Shown here piece by piece: positions 1 to 12,123 of a stretch of DNA of 64,000 nt. Every line of letters starts with the position of its first letter. Within the stretch, counting starts at the first letter, position 1. The position numbers and the translations under genes are program-made. The notes below the pieces were generated by a model. The model was not told where the DNA came from. It was given only the letters and a program-made list of their open reading frames with translations, and ran no database searches. Source of the stretch: Zantedeschia hybrid cultivar (taxonomy: Eukaryota; Streptophyta; Magnoliopsida; Alismatales; Araceae); contig JARZZO010000002.1 of the NCBI GenBank assembly GCA_030544215.1, positions 29,201,395 to 29,265,394 of the forward strand. The letters run 5' to 3'.

Positions 1-737
1 GTCAACTCAGGGCATGGCGAGCTGTCAAACCCTAGCCGGTCGACTCACTTGGATTGGATGCCGCTGATGAATATCGGAAAACTCCTTTCCCGATATTATC
101 GTCCGCCCTGGCCAGGGACTTCCGCGCATCCTTCCTAGAGCATTCTCTCTCTAAGTACCGAGAGCGAATGATTCCTTATTGACACACAATTCCCTTCGAC
201 GGTATTCCGCTGTACCCAATCCTTGGGGTATTAGAATCCCATGGCTAGAGATTCGTAAACCAAGGTCAAAGCACATAAGTCCACCGCCAAGGTGTCTTTG
301 GTGTCTCAGGTCCGAGGACCATCCACGCAACTGCGACAATAGAATCAAGCTGGTTGACAGTGAGGTACAATACCATCCAGCGATTCAGTCGGATCAGTTC
401 AGTGAACTCATTCTCCAATGAGCACCTACAGATTCGCCTTAGTGTCTCCACACAAGTGACTTATGAGACCAGTCACCCTCATCATATGAGCTCTAACCGG
501 ATATCCGATGTCCTTCTCGGATATCCTCCGACTAGGAACGATTAAGAATATGTGTGTTTAAGTGATCAGTCTCATTAGTATGATCTCATCATAATCTGAT
601 CACCATAGCACATATTCACGGACTTCATTATGAAACGATAATTAACGCGATTTACACATAATGAATATTATGCCATTTTATTAATAATGAACGAGATTTA
701 CATTGTTAGATTGGCTTGTAGGCCACCTAAACTAACA
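1..737 (-). repeat. Ty1/copia 3' LTR, cut by window edge
   Basis: This stretch repeats almost base for base at 7790-8544, so it is the left LTR of the copia element lying on the minus strand. Read on the minus strand it starts TGTTAGTTTAGG at 737, directly after a polypurine tract. Compared with the right copy it lacks 18 bp (the right copy has them near 8282-8299) and carries scattered substitutions. The far end of the LTR and its target-site duplication lie outside the window. Confidence 0.93.
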
Positions 738-750
738 ATCTCCCACTTGG
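738..750 (-). other. Polypurine tract of the copia element
   Basis: On the minus strand the sequence reads AAGTGGGAGAT immediately before the LTR start TGTTAG. This is the usual plus-strand priming site just inside the 3' LTR of plant copia elements, and it fixes the LTR boundary at 737. Confidence 0.85.
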
Positions 751-751
751 A

Positions 752-3700
752 CTAAAGCCAATCACCTTTATACCATAAGCCCATAGACTCTAGGTGACGC
801 TCAAACACAATTTGAGCCAATGGCTTTGTCAGTGGATCTGCTACATTGTCGACAGATGGAACTCTTTCCACTACTACATCTCCTCTGGATATGATCTCTC
901 TGATAAGGTGAAAGCGCCTCAGAATATGCTTCGATTTCTGATGAGACCGTGGCTCTTTCGCTTGCGCATTCGCTCCATTGTTGTCGCACAACAGTGGAAC
1001 AGGCTCAGAGATGCTGGGAACTACGCCGAGGTCGGTGATGAATTTCTTCAACCACACTACTTCCTTGGCGGCTTCAGCTGTAGCGATGTACTCAGCTTCA
1101 GTCGTCGAATCTGCAGTGGTTACTTGCTTGGAACTCTTCCAGCACACTGCCCCTCCGTTCAATGTAAACACGAATCCAGATGTTGACTTGCTATCATCTG
1201 GATCCGATTGGAAACTCGAGTCAGTAAAGCCTTGCAGTTTCAAGTCACCTCCTCCATAGACAAGAAACATATCCTTAGTTCTTCTCAAGTACTTAAGGAT
1301 GCATTTCACTACCTTCCAGTGCTCGTCGCCTGGATCAGCCTGAAATCTGCTCGTAACACTTAGAGCAAATGCAACATCAGGCCGTATACATAGCATGGCA
1401 TACATGATAGATCCTATGGCAGAGGCATAGGGTATTCTATCCATGAATGCCCTCTCATTAGGAGTCTTAGGACACTGCTCCTTTGAGAGATTGATTCAAT
1501 GTCTCATCGATATGAAACCTCTCTTGGAATTTTCCATGCCAAACCTTTTGGCTATGGTATCTATGTACAAGGATTGGGTGATTCCAAGCATCCTCTTTGA
1601 TCTATCTCTATGGATCCGTATTCCCAATACGTAGGATGCTTCTCCCAAATCCTTCATGGAGAAGTTTTTCGACAGCCAGACCTTTACTGATGACATCATA
1701 GCTACATCATTCCCAATGAGTAGTATGTCATCTACGTAAAGAACTAGAAAAGTGACTGCACTCCCACTGGTCTTCTTGTACACACAAGGCTCATCTTCAT
1801 TCTTAATGAAGTCATAAGACTTGACAGCCTCGTCAAATCTTATGTTCCAGCTCCGGGAAGCCGGCTTCAGTCCATAAATGGACCTCTAAAGCTTGCACAC
1901 TTTATCTGGAGATTCTTTGGATGTGAAACCTTCTGGTTGTATCATATACACCTCTTCCTCAAGATTACCATTAAGGAAGGCAGTCTTCACATCCATCTGC
2001 CAGATTTCATAATCAAAATGTGCAGCAATGGCGAGTAGAACTCTGATCGACTTTATCATGGCAACTGGTGAGAAAGTATCGTCATAGTCAATTCCTTGCC
2101 TTTGACGATATCCCTTTGCCACCAACCTTGCCTTATAAGTGTCGATCCGTCCATCAGCACTTGCCACCAACCTTGCCTTATAAGTGTCGATCCGTCCATC
2201 AGCACCGATCTTTCTTTTAAAGATCCACTTGCAACCGATGGGTACAATACCCTCGGGCAAGTCCTCCAAGTTCCAAACTTGGTTGGTGTACATGGACTGG
2301 ATTTCTGAGTTCATGGCTTCTCGCCATTTCCCGGCTTCTGGGCTTTCTATGGCTTCCTGGTAGGTTTTAGGATCATCATCCTCATTATATTGTACCTTAG
2401 ACTCACCTTTTATGATATGTCCCACATATCGTTCGGGTAGTCTAGGTACTCTACCAGATCTACGAGGCTCATCTGTGTGTACCTGAACATATTCAGGAAC
2501 TGATATCTCATCTGATGATAATGCAGCTGTTTGGGGATCTGGAACCTCTTCCAGTACTATTTTACTCCCACTGTTCTCCTGGATAAGGTATTCCTCTTCC
2601 AGGAATACAGCTTTCCTGGCGACAAACACCTTTTGTTCACCAGGATGGAAAAAATAGTATCCAAAGGTTTCCTTTGGATATCCCACAAACATGCATTTAT
2701 CAGTTCGTGATTCCAGCTTGTCTGGATCATGCCTCTTTACATGAGCATGACAACCCCAGACTTTAACATGTTTAAATTCTGGTTTCCTGCCTTTCCATAT
2801 CTCATATGGAGTAGAGGCCACAGACTTGCTGGGTACTTTGTTCAGTAGGTATGCTGCTGACTCTAGAGCATACCCCCAGGGGGACACTGGTAATCCTGAA
2901 AAACTCATCATAGATTGCACCATGTCCAACAAAGTGCGATTCCTCCTTTCTGATACACCATTCATCTGTGGTGTATATGGAGGGGTCAGCTGAGAAAGGA
3001 TACCATTATCCTTTAAGATTTGTGTGAAATTAGTACACAAGTATTCTCCTCCTCGATCTGATCGAAGAGCTTTAATACTCTTTCCTAACTGCTTCTCCAC
3101 CTCATTCTTGAACTCCTTGAACTTCTCAAATGCTTCCGAGTTGTACTTCATTAAGTACACATAGCCGAATCTTGAGAAGTCATCGGTGAACATGATGAAG
3201 TAAGAAAAGCCACCTTTGGCTTGGGTGGACATTGGACCACATACATCCGTATGTATTAGTTCCAGAATGTCCTTGGCACGTTCTCCATGTCCACTGAATG
3301 GAGATTTTGCCATCTTTCCCATAAGGCAGGATTCGCATGTTGCAAACGATTCATAATCGAATGTTGTTAAGTAACCATGCTTGTGCAACTTTTGCAACCT
3401 GCTTTCGCCAATGTGCCCAAGTCTACAATGCCACATGTAGGCCTGGTTCACACAATTCTTGCTCTTCTTAAGAGCATTATCAATCTGAAGATTGTAATGA
3501 GAAACATCTAATAGATATAGACCGTTGACTAAAGATGCCGAAGCTATTGATTTATTACCATAATAAATCGAACAACTTCTATTCTCAATTGTCAACCTAT
3601 ATCCTATCTTGTCCAAACAAGATATTGATATGATGTTCTTTATTATGCTAGGAACATAATAACAATCTTCCAATAGTAAGGTGTCTCCCGATGGAAGCCT

Positions 3701-4216
3701 GAGGTTTGTTGTCCCAACAGCAATCGCCGCAACTTTTGCGCCGTTTCCTAGCCTCAATTCTACCTCACCTTGTCTCAGCTTGCGCTTACTTGTCAGCATC
3801 TGCACATCATGGCAGATGTGAGAAGCACATCCGGTATCTAATACCCAAGATGTGAAATCTCTAACTGACAAGTTGATCTCTATCATATAGATATCTGAAG
3901 CTTCAGACAACTTCACTCTTCCATGAGCTTTATCGTTAAGGAACTCCTTGCAGTTCCTCTTCCAGTGACCATACTGCTTATAGTATAAGCAGTCACCCTT
4001 CACTACTCTTTTATCTTTGTCCTTCGATCCTTTATTGTTAGCTATCATCCTTGCTTCAGGGGCATCCAATGCCGATTCAGCAAGAGAATCAGCTCCATGG
4101 ACAAAGTCAATGTGCTCAGATCTGAAGACATTCTTCAGGTTTCTGAACCAATCCGAGTAGATCAGGTAAGTCAAAAGGGCATCAAGTATGCCACGGAGTG
4201 GGTTATTCGACGACAT
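752..4216 (-). pseudogene. Ty1/copia gag-pol polyprotein, broken by two stops
   Basis: One reading frame runs from 4216 to 752. In order it shows a short gag N-terminus, a zinc knuckle (about residues 76-89), protease with DTG (about 127-129), integrase with a WHCRLGH...CESC zinc finger and a D-D-E core (HTDVCGP, TDDFSRF, SERRNRT), reverse transcriptase with YVDD, and RNase H ending near VADPLTKPL. Two in-frame stops interrupt it: TAG at 1886-1888 inside reverse transcriptase (family context expects Q) and TGA at 1496-1498. Most of gag is missing: about 40 residues of the N-terminus run almost straight into the zinc-knuckle region. The knuckle has Tyr where its second Cys should be. A 45 bp in-frame tandem duplication lies in reverse transcriptase. 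The copy cannot be autonomous. The copia superfamily is certain; the lineage is not assigned. Confidence 0.95.
2118..2207 (-). repeat. 45 bp in-frame tandem duplication in copia reverse transcriptase
   Basis: Two copies of a 45 bp unit (2118-2162 and 2163-2207) repeat a 15-residue segment containing DGRIDTYKARLVA. The copies are nearly identical, so the duplication is recent. It preserves the frame but places extra residues before the reverse transcriptase core. Confidence 0.9.
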
Positions 4217-4407
4217 AGTTCATACAGGAGATAAGTAAAATCTATTTAGCAGATGTTCAATTATTAAAGTTTAAAACAAGAAATGGTCTTTTGTTCAAGT
4301 TTAACTCCCACTAATTTTCGACGGACTGTATAACCCTCAGTTATACAGAACGGGAGACGCCGACAGTCTCCTAGTGGGGATCAGAATCTCAATGACTTGC
4401 ACTACAG

Positions 4408-4713
4408 CCTTGTGGATAGCACAACAAACTGTAATACAATCAGAGAGCACCCAACTCATGGGACTTGCAACTCCTTGCAATATCTGATCATAGCTTCGGT
4501 CTCCAGAGATTTAATGGCCTTGTGGATAGCACAACAAACCACTAATTCTGGTCTAAGCTAACCATCATTACGCGACGAGCATAAATTTGCATGCAGCCCT
4601 TGTGGATAGCACAACAAAGCTACATGGTTGCTCTACCCCGATCTATAGGCATCTAATGCCATAGCCACAGTTTCTCCTCCCAATTAAGCAGGCCTTGTAG
4701 ATAGCACAACAAA
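4408..4713 (-). repeat. Four dispersed copies of a 21 bp leader motif
   Basis: The motif CCTTGTGGATAGCACAACAA (plus strand) occurs at 4408, 4518, 4598 and, with one change, 4693, spaced 80-110 bp apart. A looser relative (CATGGATAGCACAGTG) lies near 4949. The sequence between copies is not repeated, so this is a conserved interspersed element in the leader rather than a satellite. Confidence 0.88.
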
Positions 4714-5576
4714 CCTGCCTAAAGTGATTCGAATCCTATGACTATAACGATGGTGGACCACGCGGTAAGTTCTTAACTACTCGCGTTACGGCTTAGAGTT
4801 TATCTGAGGGTATTTAGATAACTTTTATCTTGGTCTCTCCTAGGTGATAGTATATAGATATATCGTATATATTTATTAAATACTATAACCTGCTTTGATT
4901 CATAATCAAAAGAACAACAATGCATCTCATACATGTCATTAGTGTGGTCATGGATAGCACAGTGGGTTTGACTGGAGCCAACAGTCAAACGCACACACAA
5001 TCTAATTATAACATTTACATTAGATATCCCGCAATCACATAGGCAAGAGATCTCCATCTTTTCGCCTTCCTGGTTGCAGCTGTGGATCGTCCTTGCTCCT
5101 TCCTCGGTTGCCTTGATCATATTACAATAAATTCTAGAATTTACAAGTAAATTGAAGAAGGCCTTATGGCGAGTACAAGAGAGAGAGGGAGGTAGAAATA
5201 CATCGGAGTATGAGAGAGAGAGGTGCGCAGACCTCTATTTATTAACAATTAATAATCATCATACATCCACGATCCACACAATCCATTCATCACATGAATA
5301 AAAATTAAGTGCATATCCATGACCACGGTGTGTTTTAAACATTCCACACATGATATAGCGCATCACATGGCTAAAACAAATGAGTTTTTCAAAATATATA
5401 AGTTTTGGCTTTCAAAAAACTAGGATCCAATCAAAATTGGTATTTGAATTTCGAAAACTCATTTTATTATCTTAACATGCAATTAAATCAAATTTAAAAG
5501 CAATAAACACACATCACATGCGCATACACTCCGAATTAATAATTCCAGATTATTCCATGCAAATTAGAACATTTCT

Positions 5577-6060
5577 AATAATCTAACACTTAGATTTAAA
5601 CCCCATTAATAATCTAACAATTAGACTATTTAGTGACTAATCTAACTCTTAGATTAATCCAACAAAATTAATTAATAATTTAACACTTAAATTATTAATT
5701 AACTCTAATTATTAATTAACTACTAATCTAACTCTTAGATTAGTTAATTAATGTTAATTAGTAATTTAACACTTAAATTATTAATTAACACTAATTAATT
5801 AATAACTATAATCTAACAATTAGATTAGGAGATTAAAGTTAATTATTAATTTAACCCTTAAATCAATAACTAACAATAATAGTTAAAGACTACTAATTTA
5901 ACACTTAAATTAGTCATTTAAGTTAATTATTAATTTAACTATTAAATTAATAACTAACTTAAATATTAATTAACAATTAGTTGAAAATAAAAGTTAATGA
6001 CCAATTTAACCCTTAAATTAGTCATATTAAGGTTAATAATTAATTCAACATTTAAATTAA
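5577..6060. repeat. Array of about 12 short AT-rich inverted repeats
   Basis: Units of the form TAATTTAACACTTAAATTA or TAATCTAACACTTAGATTA recur about every 35-50 bp. Each is nearly self-complementary around a central AAC(A/C/T)C core. The two arm types (TTTAA and TCTAA) keep arm complementarity: where one arm has TCTAA the other has TTAGA. The array lies in the copia leader between the primer binding site and gag. Confidence 0.85.
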
Positions 6061-6980
6061 TATTAACCCTAATTAATTAGTAACTAATTGCTAGTTAATA
6101 AAAATACTTAATTATCATAATGATTCAAAATCATTAATTAAGCCCAATTAAATATAATTTGAAAAATAATTTCAATTTTCAAAACAATTTTGAATATTAA
6201 AATTAAAACCAGTTCATTTTATATTCAAATGGGCTTGGGGTTTAGGGGTTTAAATAGGGTAAAATGAAGAAAATGGGCCCAGCCCATTTAGGGGACCAGG
6301 TTCGAGCCAGTGGCTCGGCCTGGTTCGAACCAGGGTCGAACCCTGGCTCCTGGCTAGGGCCAACCTGGTCTAGCCCGCCCAGACCAGGAGCCCGGCCGGC
6401 CCAGCCGGTTAGGCCGGCTCGGGACCGGCCGGTTCAGCCACCTATCCTTCCCCTGCAAACCCTAATGATGCAGCAGGTTTATGCGGCGGCTGGGCTCGTT
6501 GCAGGCCGCCGCCGGCCCCGGCCGGCGATACCCCCGGCGCCGGCGACGTGCCCGGCGCCGGCAAGGGCTGCCGGTGGCCTCCGATGGTGTGAAGATTAAG
6601 CCCAAGAAAGCCCCTTAAAAATCTGATTTTCAGGGTTTCAATCTGATTTGGGGCTCGATTTTGTAGCTCTTCGAGGCCACCATGGTGCCAGCTATCATGC
6701 CCGGTGTGTAGTGGTGACTATCACCAAGAGATCCGGGCATCCGGGCCGCCATCCCAACGCTTGGGAATCGTTAACGAAGCCGCCAAAGTACTCCGGTTTA
6801 TCATCTCATGAAGAACTCCGAAAACCCCAAATAAAATTCGAAAAATCACAGAAAAATAATCAAATTATTTGTGTTAATCTTATGAACACTATTCCGTCAT
6901 TTTAATCGGATTAAACGCATGGAATAACTCAAGAAAAATCAATTTCGGAAACCGAAACGGGACGAGACACAGTGGAACCT

Positions 6981-6993
6981 GGCTCTGATACCA
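6981..6993 (-). other. Copia primer binding site (initiator Met tRNA)
   Basis: The minus strand reads TGGTATCAGAGCC, complementary to the 3' end of plant initiator-Met tRNA, one base inside the 5' LTR that ends at 6995. Confidence 0.93.
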
Positions 6994-6994
6994 C

Positions 6995-8544
6995 TGTTGG
7001 GTTTTCTCGGGTTCTCCGGATCGCTCATGCAGCGGAAACTAAAATATTTACAGCGATCCGTTCCCGTTTCGGAATCTAAAATACAAGATAATTGAATTAT
7101 CTTTTCTCACCGTGTGCGGATTCGAATCCGCAGCCGTTTGGTTCCGTCGGTGTGACACCGCAAGCCGCGCAAGCGCCCGGCCTCTAGCGAAGTCCACGCG
7201 ATCCTCCCCGCGATGGATATCCTCGAGTTCGTCGTTCTTCGCAGCCCACGAAGCCTCCGCTGGTCGCCGCAATGATCGCCGCAGCGCGCGGACGATTTCC
7301 CGTCGAACGGGATTCGGAGAAGCGGCGGAACAGATCTGGATCTGCCTGGACGCCAGAGAAGGACAGAAACTGAGGAGGGGCGGCTAGGGTTAGCAGCAGC
7401 TTGGCCTGCTCAGCCCGTTCGCTATGTTTTATACTAACCGCGCGGTTTTTCATAAAAACCCCCGGTTTGTATAAAACCCACTTATTTATCCATCGCCTTG
7501 AGAATCATGTGCGTGTGACCCTCTAGGCCCAAGTACCAGTCCAGTTAATGGCCCAACAAGCCCAGTGACTCCTCACTGGCTTTATTAATTAATTAATAAC
7601 CCTTTATTAATCAATTAATCAATCGAATTGATGTCGCACATCGAATTCGACCGGGCCTCCGATCACGTTGGGTGCCAAGCAACACCGCGTGAACCCAGAA
7701 GGTATTTGGGGTTAAGTAACCCACTCTTGGAACCTTTCCGCCGACAGTTACCGCGTGGATATAATCCTTCATTCGTACAATGCTCTCGAGTCAACTCAGG
7801 GCATGGCGAGCTGTCAAACCCTAGCCGGTCGACTCACTTGGATTGGATGCCGCTGATGAATATCGGAAAACTCCTTTCCCGATATTATCGTCCGCCCTGG
7901 CCAGGGACTTCCGCGCATCCTTCCTAGAGCATTCTCTCTCTAAGTACCGAGAGCGAATGATTCCTTATTGACACACAATTCCCTTCGACGGTATTCCGCT
8001 GTACCCAATCCTTGGGGTATTAGAATCCCGTGGCTAGAGATTCGTAAACCAAGGTCAAAGCACATAAGTCCACCGCCAAGGTGTCCTTGGTGTCTCAGGT
8101 CCGAGGACCATCCACCCAACTGCGACAATAGAATCAAGCTGGTTGACAGTGAGGTACAATACCATCCAGCGATTCAGTCGAATCAGTTCATTGAACTCAT
8201 TCTCCAATGAGCACCTACAAATTCGCCTTAGTGTCTCCACACAAGTGACTTATGAGACCAGTCACCCTCATCATATGAGCAGGAGTAATCTGTGCTAGTC
8301 TAACCGGATATCCGATGTCCTTCTCGGATATCCTCCGACTAGGAACGATTAAGAATATGTGTGTTTAAGTGATCAGTCTCATTAGTATGATCTCATCATA
8401 ATCTGATCACCATAGAACATATTCACGGACTTCATTAGGAAACGATAATTAACGTGATTTACACATAATGAATATTATGCCATTTTATTAATAATGAACG
8501 AGATTTACATTGTTAGATTGGCTTGTAGGCCACCTAAACTAATA
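6995..8544 (-). repeat. Ty1/copia 5' LTR (complete, about 1.55 kb)
   Basis: The complete LTR of the minus-strand copia element runs from 8544 down to 6995. The inner end reads CCAACA on the minus strand next to the primer binding site. The outer end reads TATTAGTTTAGG, so the terminal TG has become TA. Its outer half is the sequence repeated at 1-737. The outer boundary abuts a gypsy integrase reading frame, showing insertion into that element. Confidence 0.93.
7427..7433 (-). promoter_or_regulatory. Putative TATA box of the copia LTR
   Basis: TATAAAA on the minus strand lies about 1.1 kb into the LTR with about 430 bp of LTR downstream, a plausible position for the U3/R promoter. A second TATAAAA lies nearby at about 7471-7477. 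Confidence 0.5.
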
Positions 8545-9420
8545 GTGCCCGTATCCATCGTGTTAGACCGGGATCCGAGATTTACTTCTAGGTTCTGGAA
8601 GAGTTTTCAGAAGGCCTTGAGCACGTAGTTAGGCTTCAGCTCGGCTTATCATCCCGAGATTGATGGGCAGTCGGGGAGGGCCATTCAGACACTAGAGGAT
8701 ATGCTCAGGGCATGTTGCCTAGATTGGAGAGGTTCTTGGGAGCAACACTTGTCTACAGTGGAGTTTTCTTACAACAGCAGTTATCATTCTAGTATCGGCA
8801 TGACGCCTTATGAGGCATTGTACGGGCGGCCGTGTCGATCTCCTGTGAATTGGTCTGAGATTGACGAGAGGCAGATAGCAGGACTAGAGTTGGTACAGTA
8901 GTGTGCTGTGGTTGCCAGAGTGGTACAGCAGAGGTTGACTACAGCTCAGAGCAGGCAGAAGGGTTATGCATATATCCGTAGGAGATCACTTGAGTTTGAG
9001 GTTTGGGACCACGTGCTTCTCCGAGTCTCACCCTCCAAGGGTGTGATGATATTCGGGAAGCGAGGTAAGCTGAGTCCGCGATATATTGGGCCTTTTCCCA
9101 TTCTTGTTCGAATTGGGGAAACGGCATATCAGCTAGCCTTCCCACCCAGTCTTGCAAGAGTACACGATGTGTTCCATGTTTCTTTGCTGAGGAGATATGT
9201 TCAGGACCCATCTCATGTTTTGGACTTTTTAGAGTTGGAAGTCGCTGAGGACTTGTCCTTTCTAGAATTTCCACTACATATTGAGGATCGCAAGGAACAG
9301 GTCCTTCAGAACAAGATTGTTCCTTTAGTAAAGGTGATTTGGCAGCATCGCTCCGGAGGCGAGGCAATATGGGAGCGCGAGGATGAGGTGCGGGAATAGT
9401 TTCCCTACCTTTTCTCGTAA
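8545..9420 (+). pseudogene. Tekay-like gypsy pol tail: integrase end and chromodomain
   Basis: The frame opens in mid-integrase (DRDPRFTSRFWKSFQKA), passes through FSSAYHPE, the HLSTVEFSYNSSYHSS block and YEALYGRPCRSP, then GKLSPRYIGPFPIL and a chromodomain-like C-terminus (VPLVKVIWQH...EAIWEREDE). TAG stops occur in frame at 8626, 8899 and 9397; each sits where the sister copy at 62.5-64 kb has Q. The natural stop is TAA at 9418-9420. The 5' part of the element lies left of the copia insertion and outside the window. The spacing to the LTR (polypurine tract at 9486) is normal for the Tekay/Del lineage of chromoviruses. Confidence 0.93.
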
Positions 9421-9485
9421 GTTCTTCTTTTTACCTGTGCAAGATAATTACTTTATAGCAGCAATTTCGGGGACGAAATTCTTTT

Positions 9486-9498
9486 AAGGGGGGGAGAA
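9486..9498 (+). other. Polypurine tract of Tekay-like copy A
   Basis: AAGGGGGGGAGAA directly precedes the LTR start TGTAAGGATTGAGG. The same purine run, in reverse, flanks the LTR ends at 56690 and 62450. Confidence 0.9.
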
Positions 9499-11425
9499 TG
9501 TAAGGATTGAGGTTTCAGATCTGGTTATCGGGTCAGTTTCGGAGTTGGATCCCTTAGTTTGGGCCCTGGTGGGGCTGGGGGCTTAGTTTCCTTTTCACGT
9601 CGAGCCTGCGACACGTGGTTCAAACGACGTCCGGTGATGTGGATGCGTTTTAGGCTGTGCCACGTGGGCTGGTTTTGGGCCGCGGGAGTACGGCCCCGGT
9701 CTTATCATCTGAATGGCGTCTTGTATGGACGACGCCATTTAGAGTACGCCCTGGTTTGCCAGTGTACGGCCCGGACTTGTCGTCTGAATGACGTTGGGCT
9801 TGGACGACGCGTTTTGCCCAGTTTCTATTTGACCTCACGTACCCTCCCTCCTTTCCCTCATTCTCTCCTTTCTCTTCTCTCTCCTCTCTTCCCTTTGACC
9901 CTCCGGCACCCCTTTTCCCCCTCTCCTTCCTTTCCTCTCCCCATTCCTCCTCTCCCTCCACTCCATTAACCTCCCAATTTCCTCCACTACCACCACCACT
10001 TCCTCCGCGGCGCATTTCTCTCCGGACGGCGGCCGATGTCCCGGTGGGGTAACAGCATCCACGGCGGTATCGGCGGCGGTGGCGTGTGGCGAGGCAGGTT
10101 GGCGGCTTGGAGCTCGGAGGAGTTCGAGTAATCGGTAGGGTGACGATCTCTGTTGTATTTTGTTTAAAATCATGTTTTTCCCGCTTTAGAGCATGTTTAG
10201 GGGATTTTTTGGGTGAAAATACTAATTGCATGTAATGAAGAATTGTGGGTTTTTAATGGGTATTTAGGTTCTCCTCCCCCCTTTCTATTTTTATGGTGTT
10301 TTGTTAGAATTTGGGGGAGAAATCCCGTTTTGGAACTCGGGGGAGGCCGGAGGAGAATCTGTCTGTCATGGTTAGAAGGCGTCTGGGGATAGCGACGCCA
10401 TTTAAAAAAGCGGCTTACACCCACGATGCCATTTAACTCCAGATAACAAACTCTGTCTCTGGATTGAATAGCGTCCAGAGACAGCAACGCCTTTCAAACG
10501 ACGACTTCTGTGCACGACGCTTTTTAAGTTCAGATCACTCTGAGGCCTGTCTCTGTTTCTGTCGTTCTTAGGCGATTAGGGACAGCGACGCCTTTTAAAC
10601 GGCGACCCGTTTGAACGACGTGATTTAGGCCATATTCCGAGGCCCATTTTCACATGAACTAGTTTAGGAGGCTTGAATAACATCGGCCTTGGGCGACGTG
10701 ATTCAAGACAGAATCTCATTAATTCCTGCAATTAACATGTGTTTACATTGATAGATAGTTTGGTTAATTGCATGCTTGAAATCATACTTGAAGACGATGA
10801 TTTCTACATGATCGGATCGCACCGTGTTGCGTTTTGTGCGATCGTGGACCTAGAGTGACAGTTGTTAGCGCTTAGGCACCCTGTGCCGGTGTAGGAGTGA
10901 CACGACGCCGGTGTGGGAGTGGTGGGGTGACGCCTAGAGAGAGGGTCACCTGGTGTACCCCGGGGTATAGCTAGTACCGGTGTGCGAGTGGTAAATTCGG
11001 AGTGTCACTCGTGCTGGGGGAAGCAGGACCACCTTGAGCCGTGTCAAGCCGGAGTAGCCGGTGTGCTATCCGAGGGGTTGCTGTTTGGTCTCAGCGGGTC
11101 GGTGTTTTGCGCGTTCGGCCGTGTGACTTGTGTGTTTAGCCGAGACACTAGTTGTGGACTCCGTGGTAGTGTGGTTTCAAAATCGTGCATGTTATTGTTA
11201 TAAATGCATGTGTTTTATATCGAAATTTAGGAATTGTGATACTGCTTTATTTAGTTGAATTGCCTTTATTTGTGTATTACACTTGTGGGTGTGTGAGTGG
11301 GTGGTGGGGATCGAAGGATCTCTACTGAGTCTTTTTCGATGAGACTCACCCCTTGCGGTTTTCAGGTGAGGGTTCCAGGCAGGCGTAGCGAGGAGAGTGC
11401 TGGCTTGGGTTGTACGCTGATAGCT

Positions 11426-12091
11426 TAAGATTGTGTCGTTAAAAATCAAAGCTAACAATCTAAATTAATCGGCTCATTTAAATTGAATTTTTAACAATAG
11501 CAATGGTGAGTCCAAGTCGAATCAACGGGGAAATAGATTGTTAAAGTTGAAAACTTTGGATTTTTTTAGAGGAAAAATAGAGAAGAAAGAAGATGGAGCA
11601 TGATGATTTAATAAATAACAATTGAAACTAATCGGACTTAGTATGAACTCACAAAAGGAGCCCCCTAAACAAGCATAATCAGACCATCTACTGAAGTAAG
11701 ACTACCTCTAAAATACTAATTAAAAGTAGAATGTAAAGTTTGAGTAGTGTCAACAGAAGAAAAAATAAAAGTTGTAGAACAAAAAGAGGGAGAAAAGATA
11801 ACTGTTTTCAAAGGAGCTACTGTCATTTGTTAACAGAACTATATGAAATTTTACAGAGACATTGAAAATAAATAAATAATATGACTTTCATAAGGAAACT
11901 TTTATATAAAATATTCTAAATATAGTGTAATATGGAGAACTCAAAAACTAGAGAGAAAGGCGATGAAGGGAGAAAACTGGTGTTTGCAGCCGTCGTCACC
12001 CTTCGCATGGATCCTTGGCAGTCCTGGAATCCTTCCAATAGTCAGTTGCAGTGCCTCGAGTCCACCTCCAGCCCCAAGCAGCCGCTGGTTT

Positions 12092-12123
<32 letters not shown>

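Larger units (their letters stand above)
4217..6980 (-). other. Copia 5' leader with internal repeats
   Basis: This is about 2.8 kb of non-coding sequence between the primer binding site and the residual gag, unusually long for a copia leader. It contains four copies of a 21 bp motif near 4.4-4.7 kb, an AT-rich inverted-repeat array at 5577-6060, and a GC-rich block at about 6290-6590 rich in CCGGC motifs. I see no protein family in it; open frames such as 6264-6599 follow base composition only. Part of the missing gag may have been lost here. Confidence 0.7.

Noticed and set aside
6264..6599. 111-codon GC-rich open frame in the copia leader
   Set aside because: Pro/Ala/Gly/Arg-rich low-complexity translation driven by CCGGC repeats; no family pattern.
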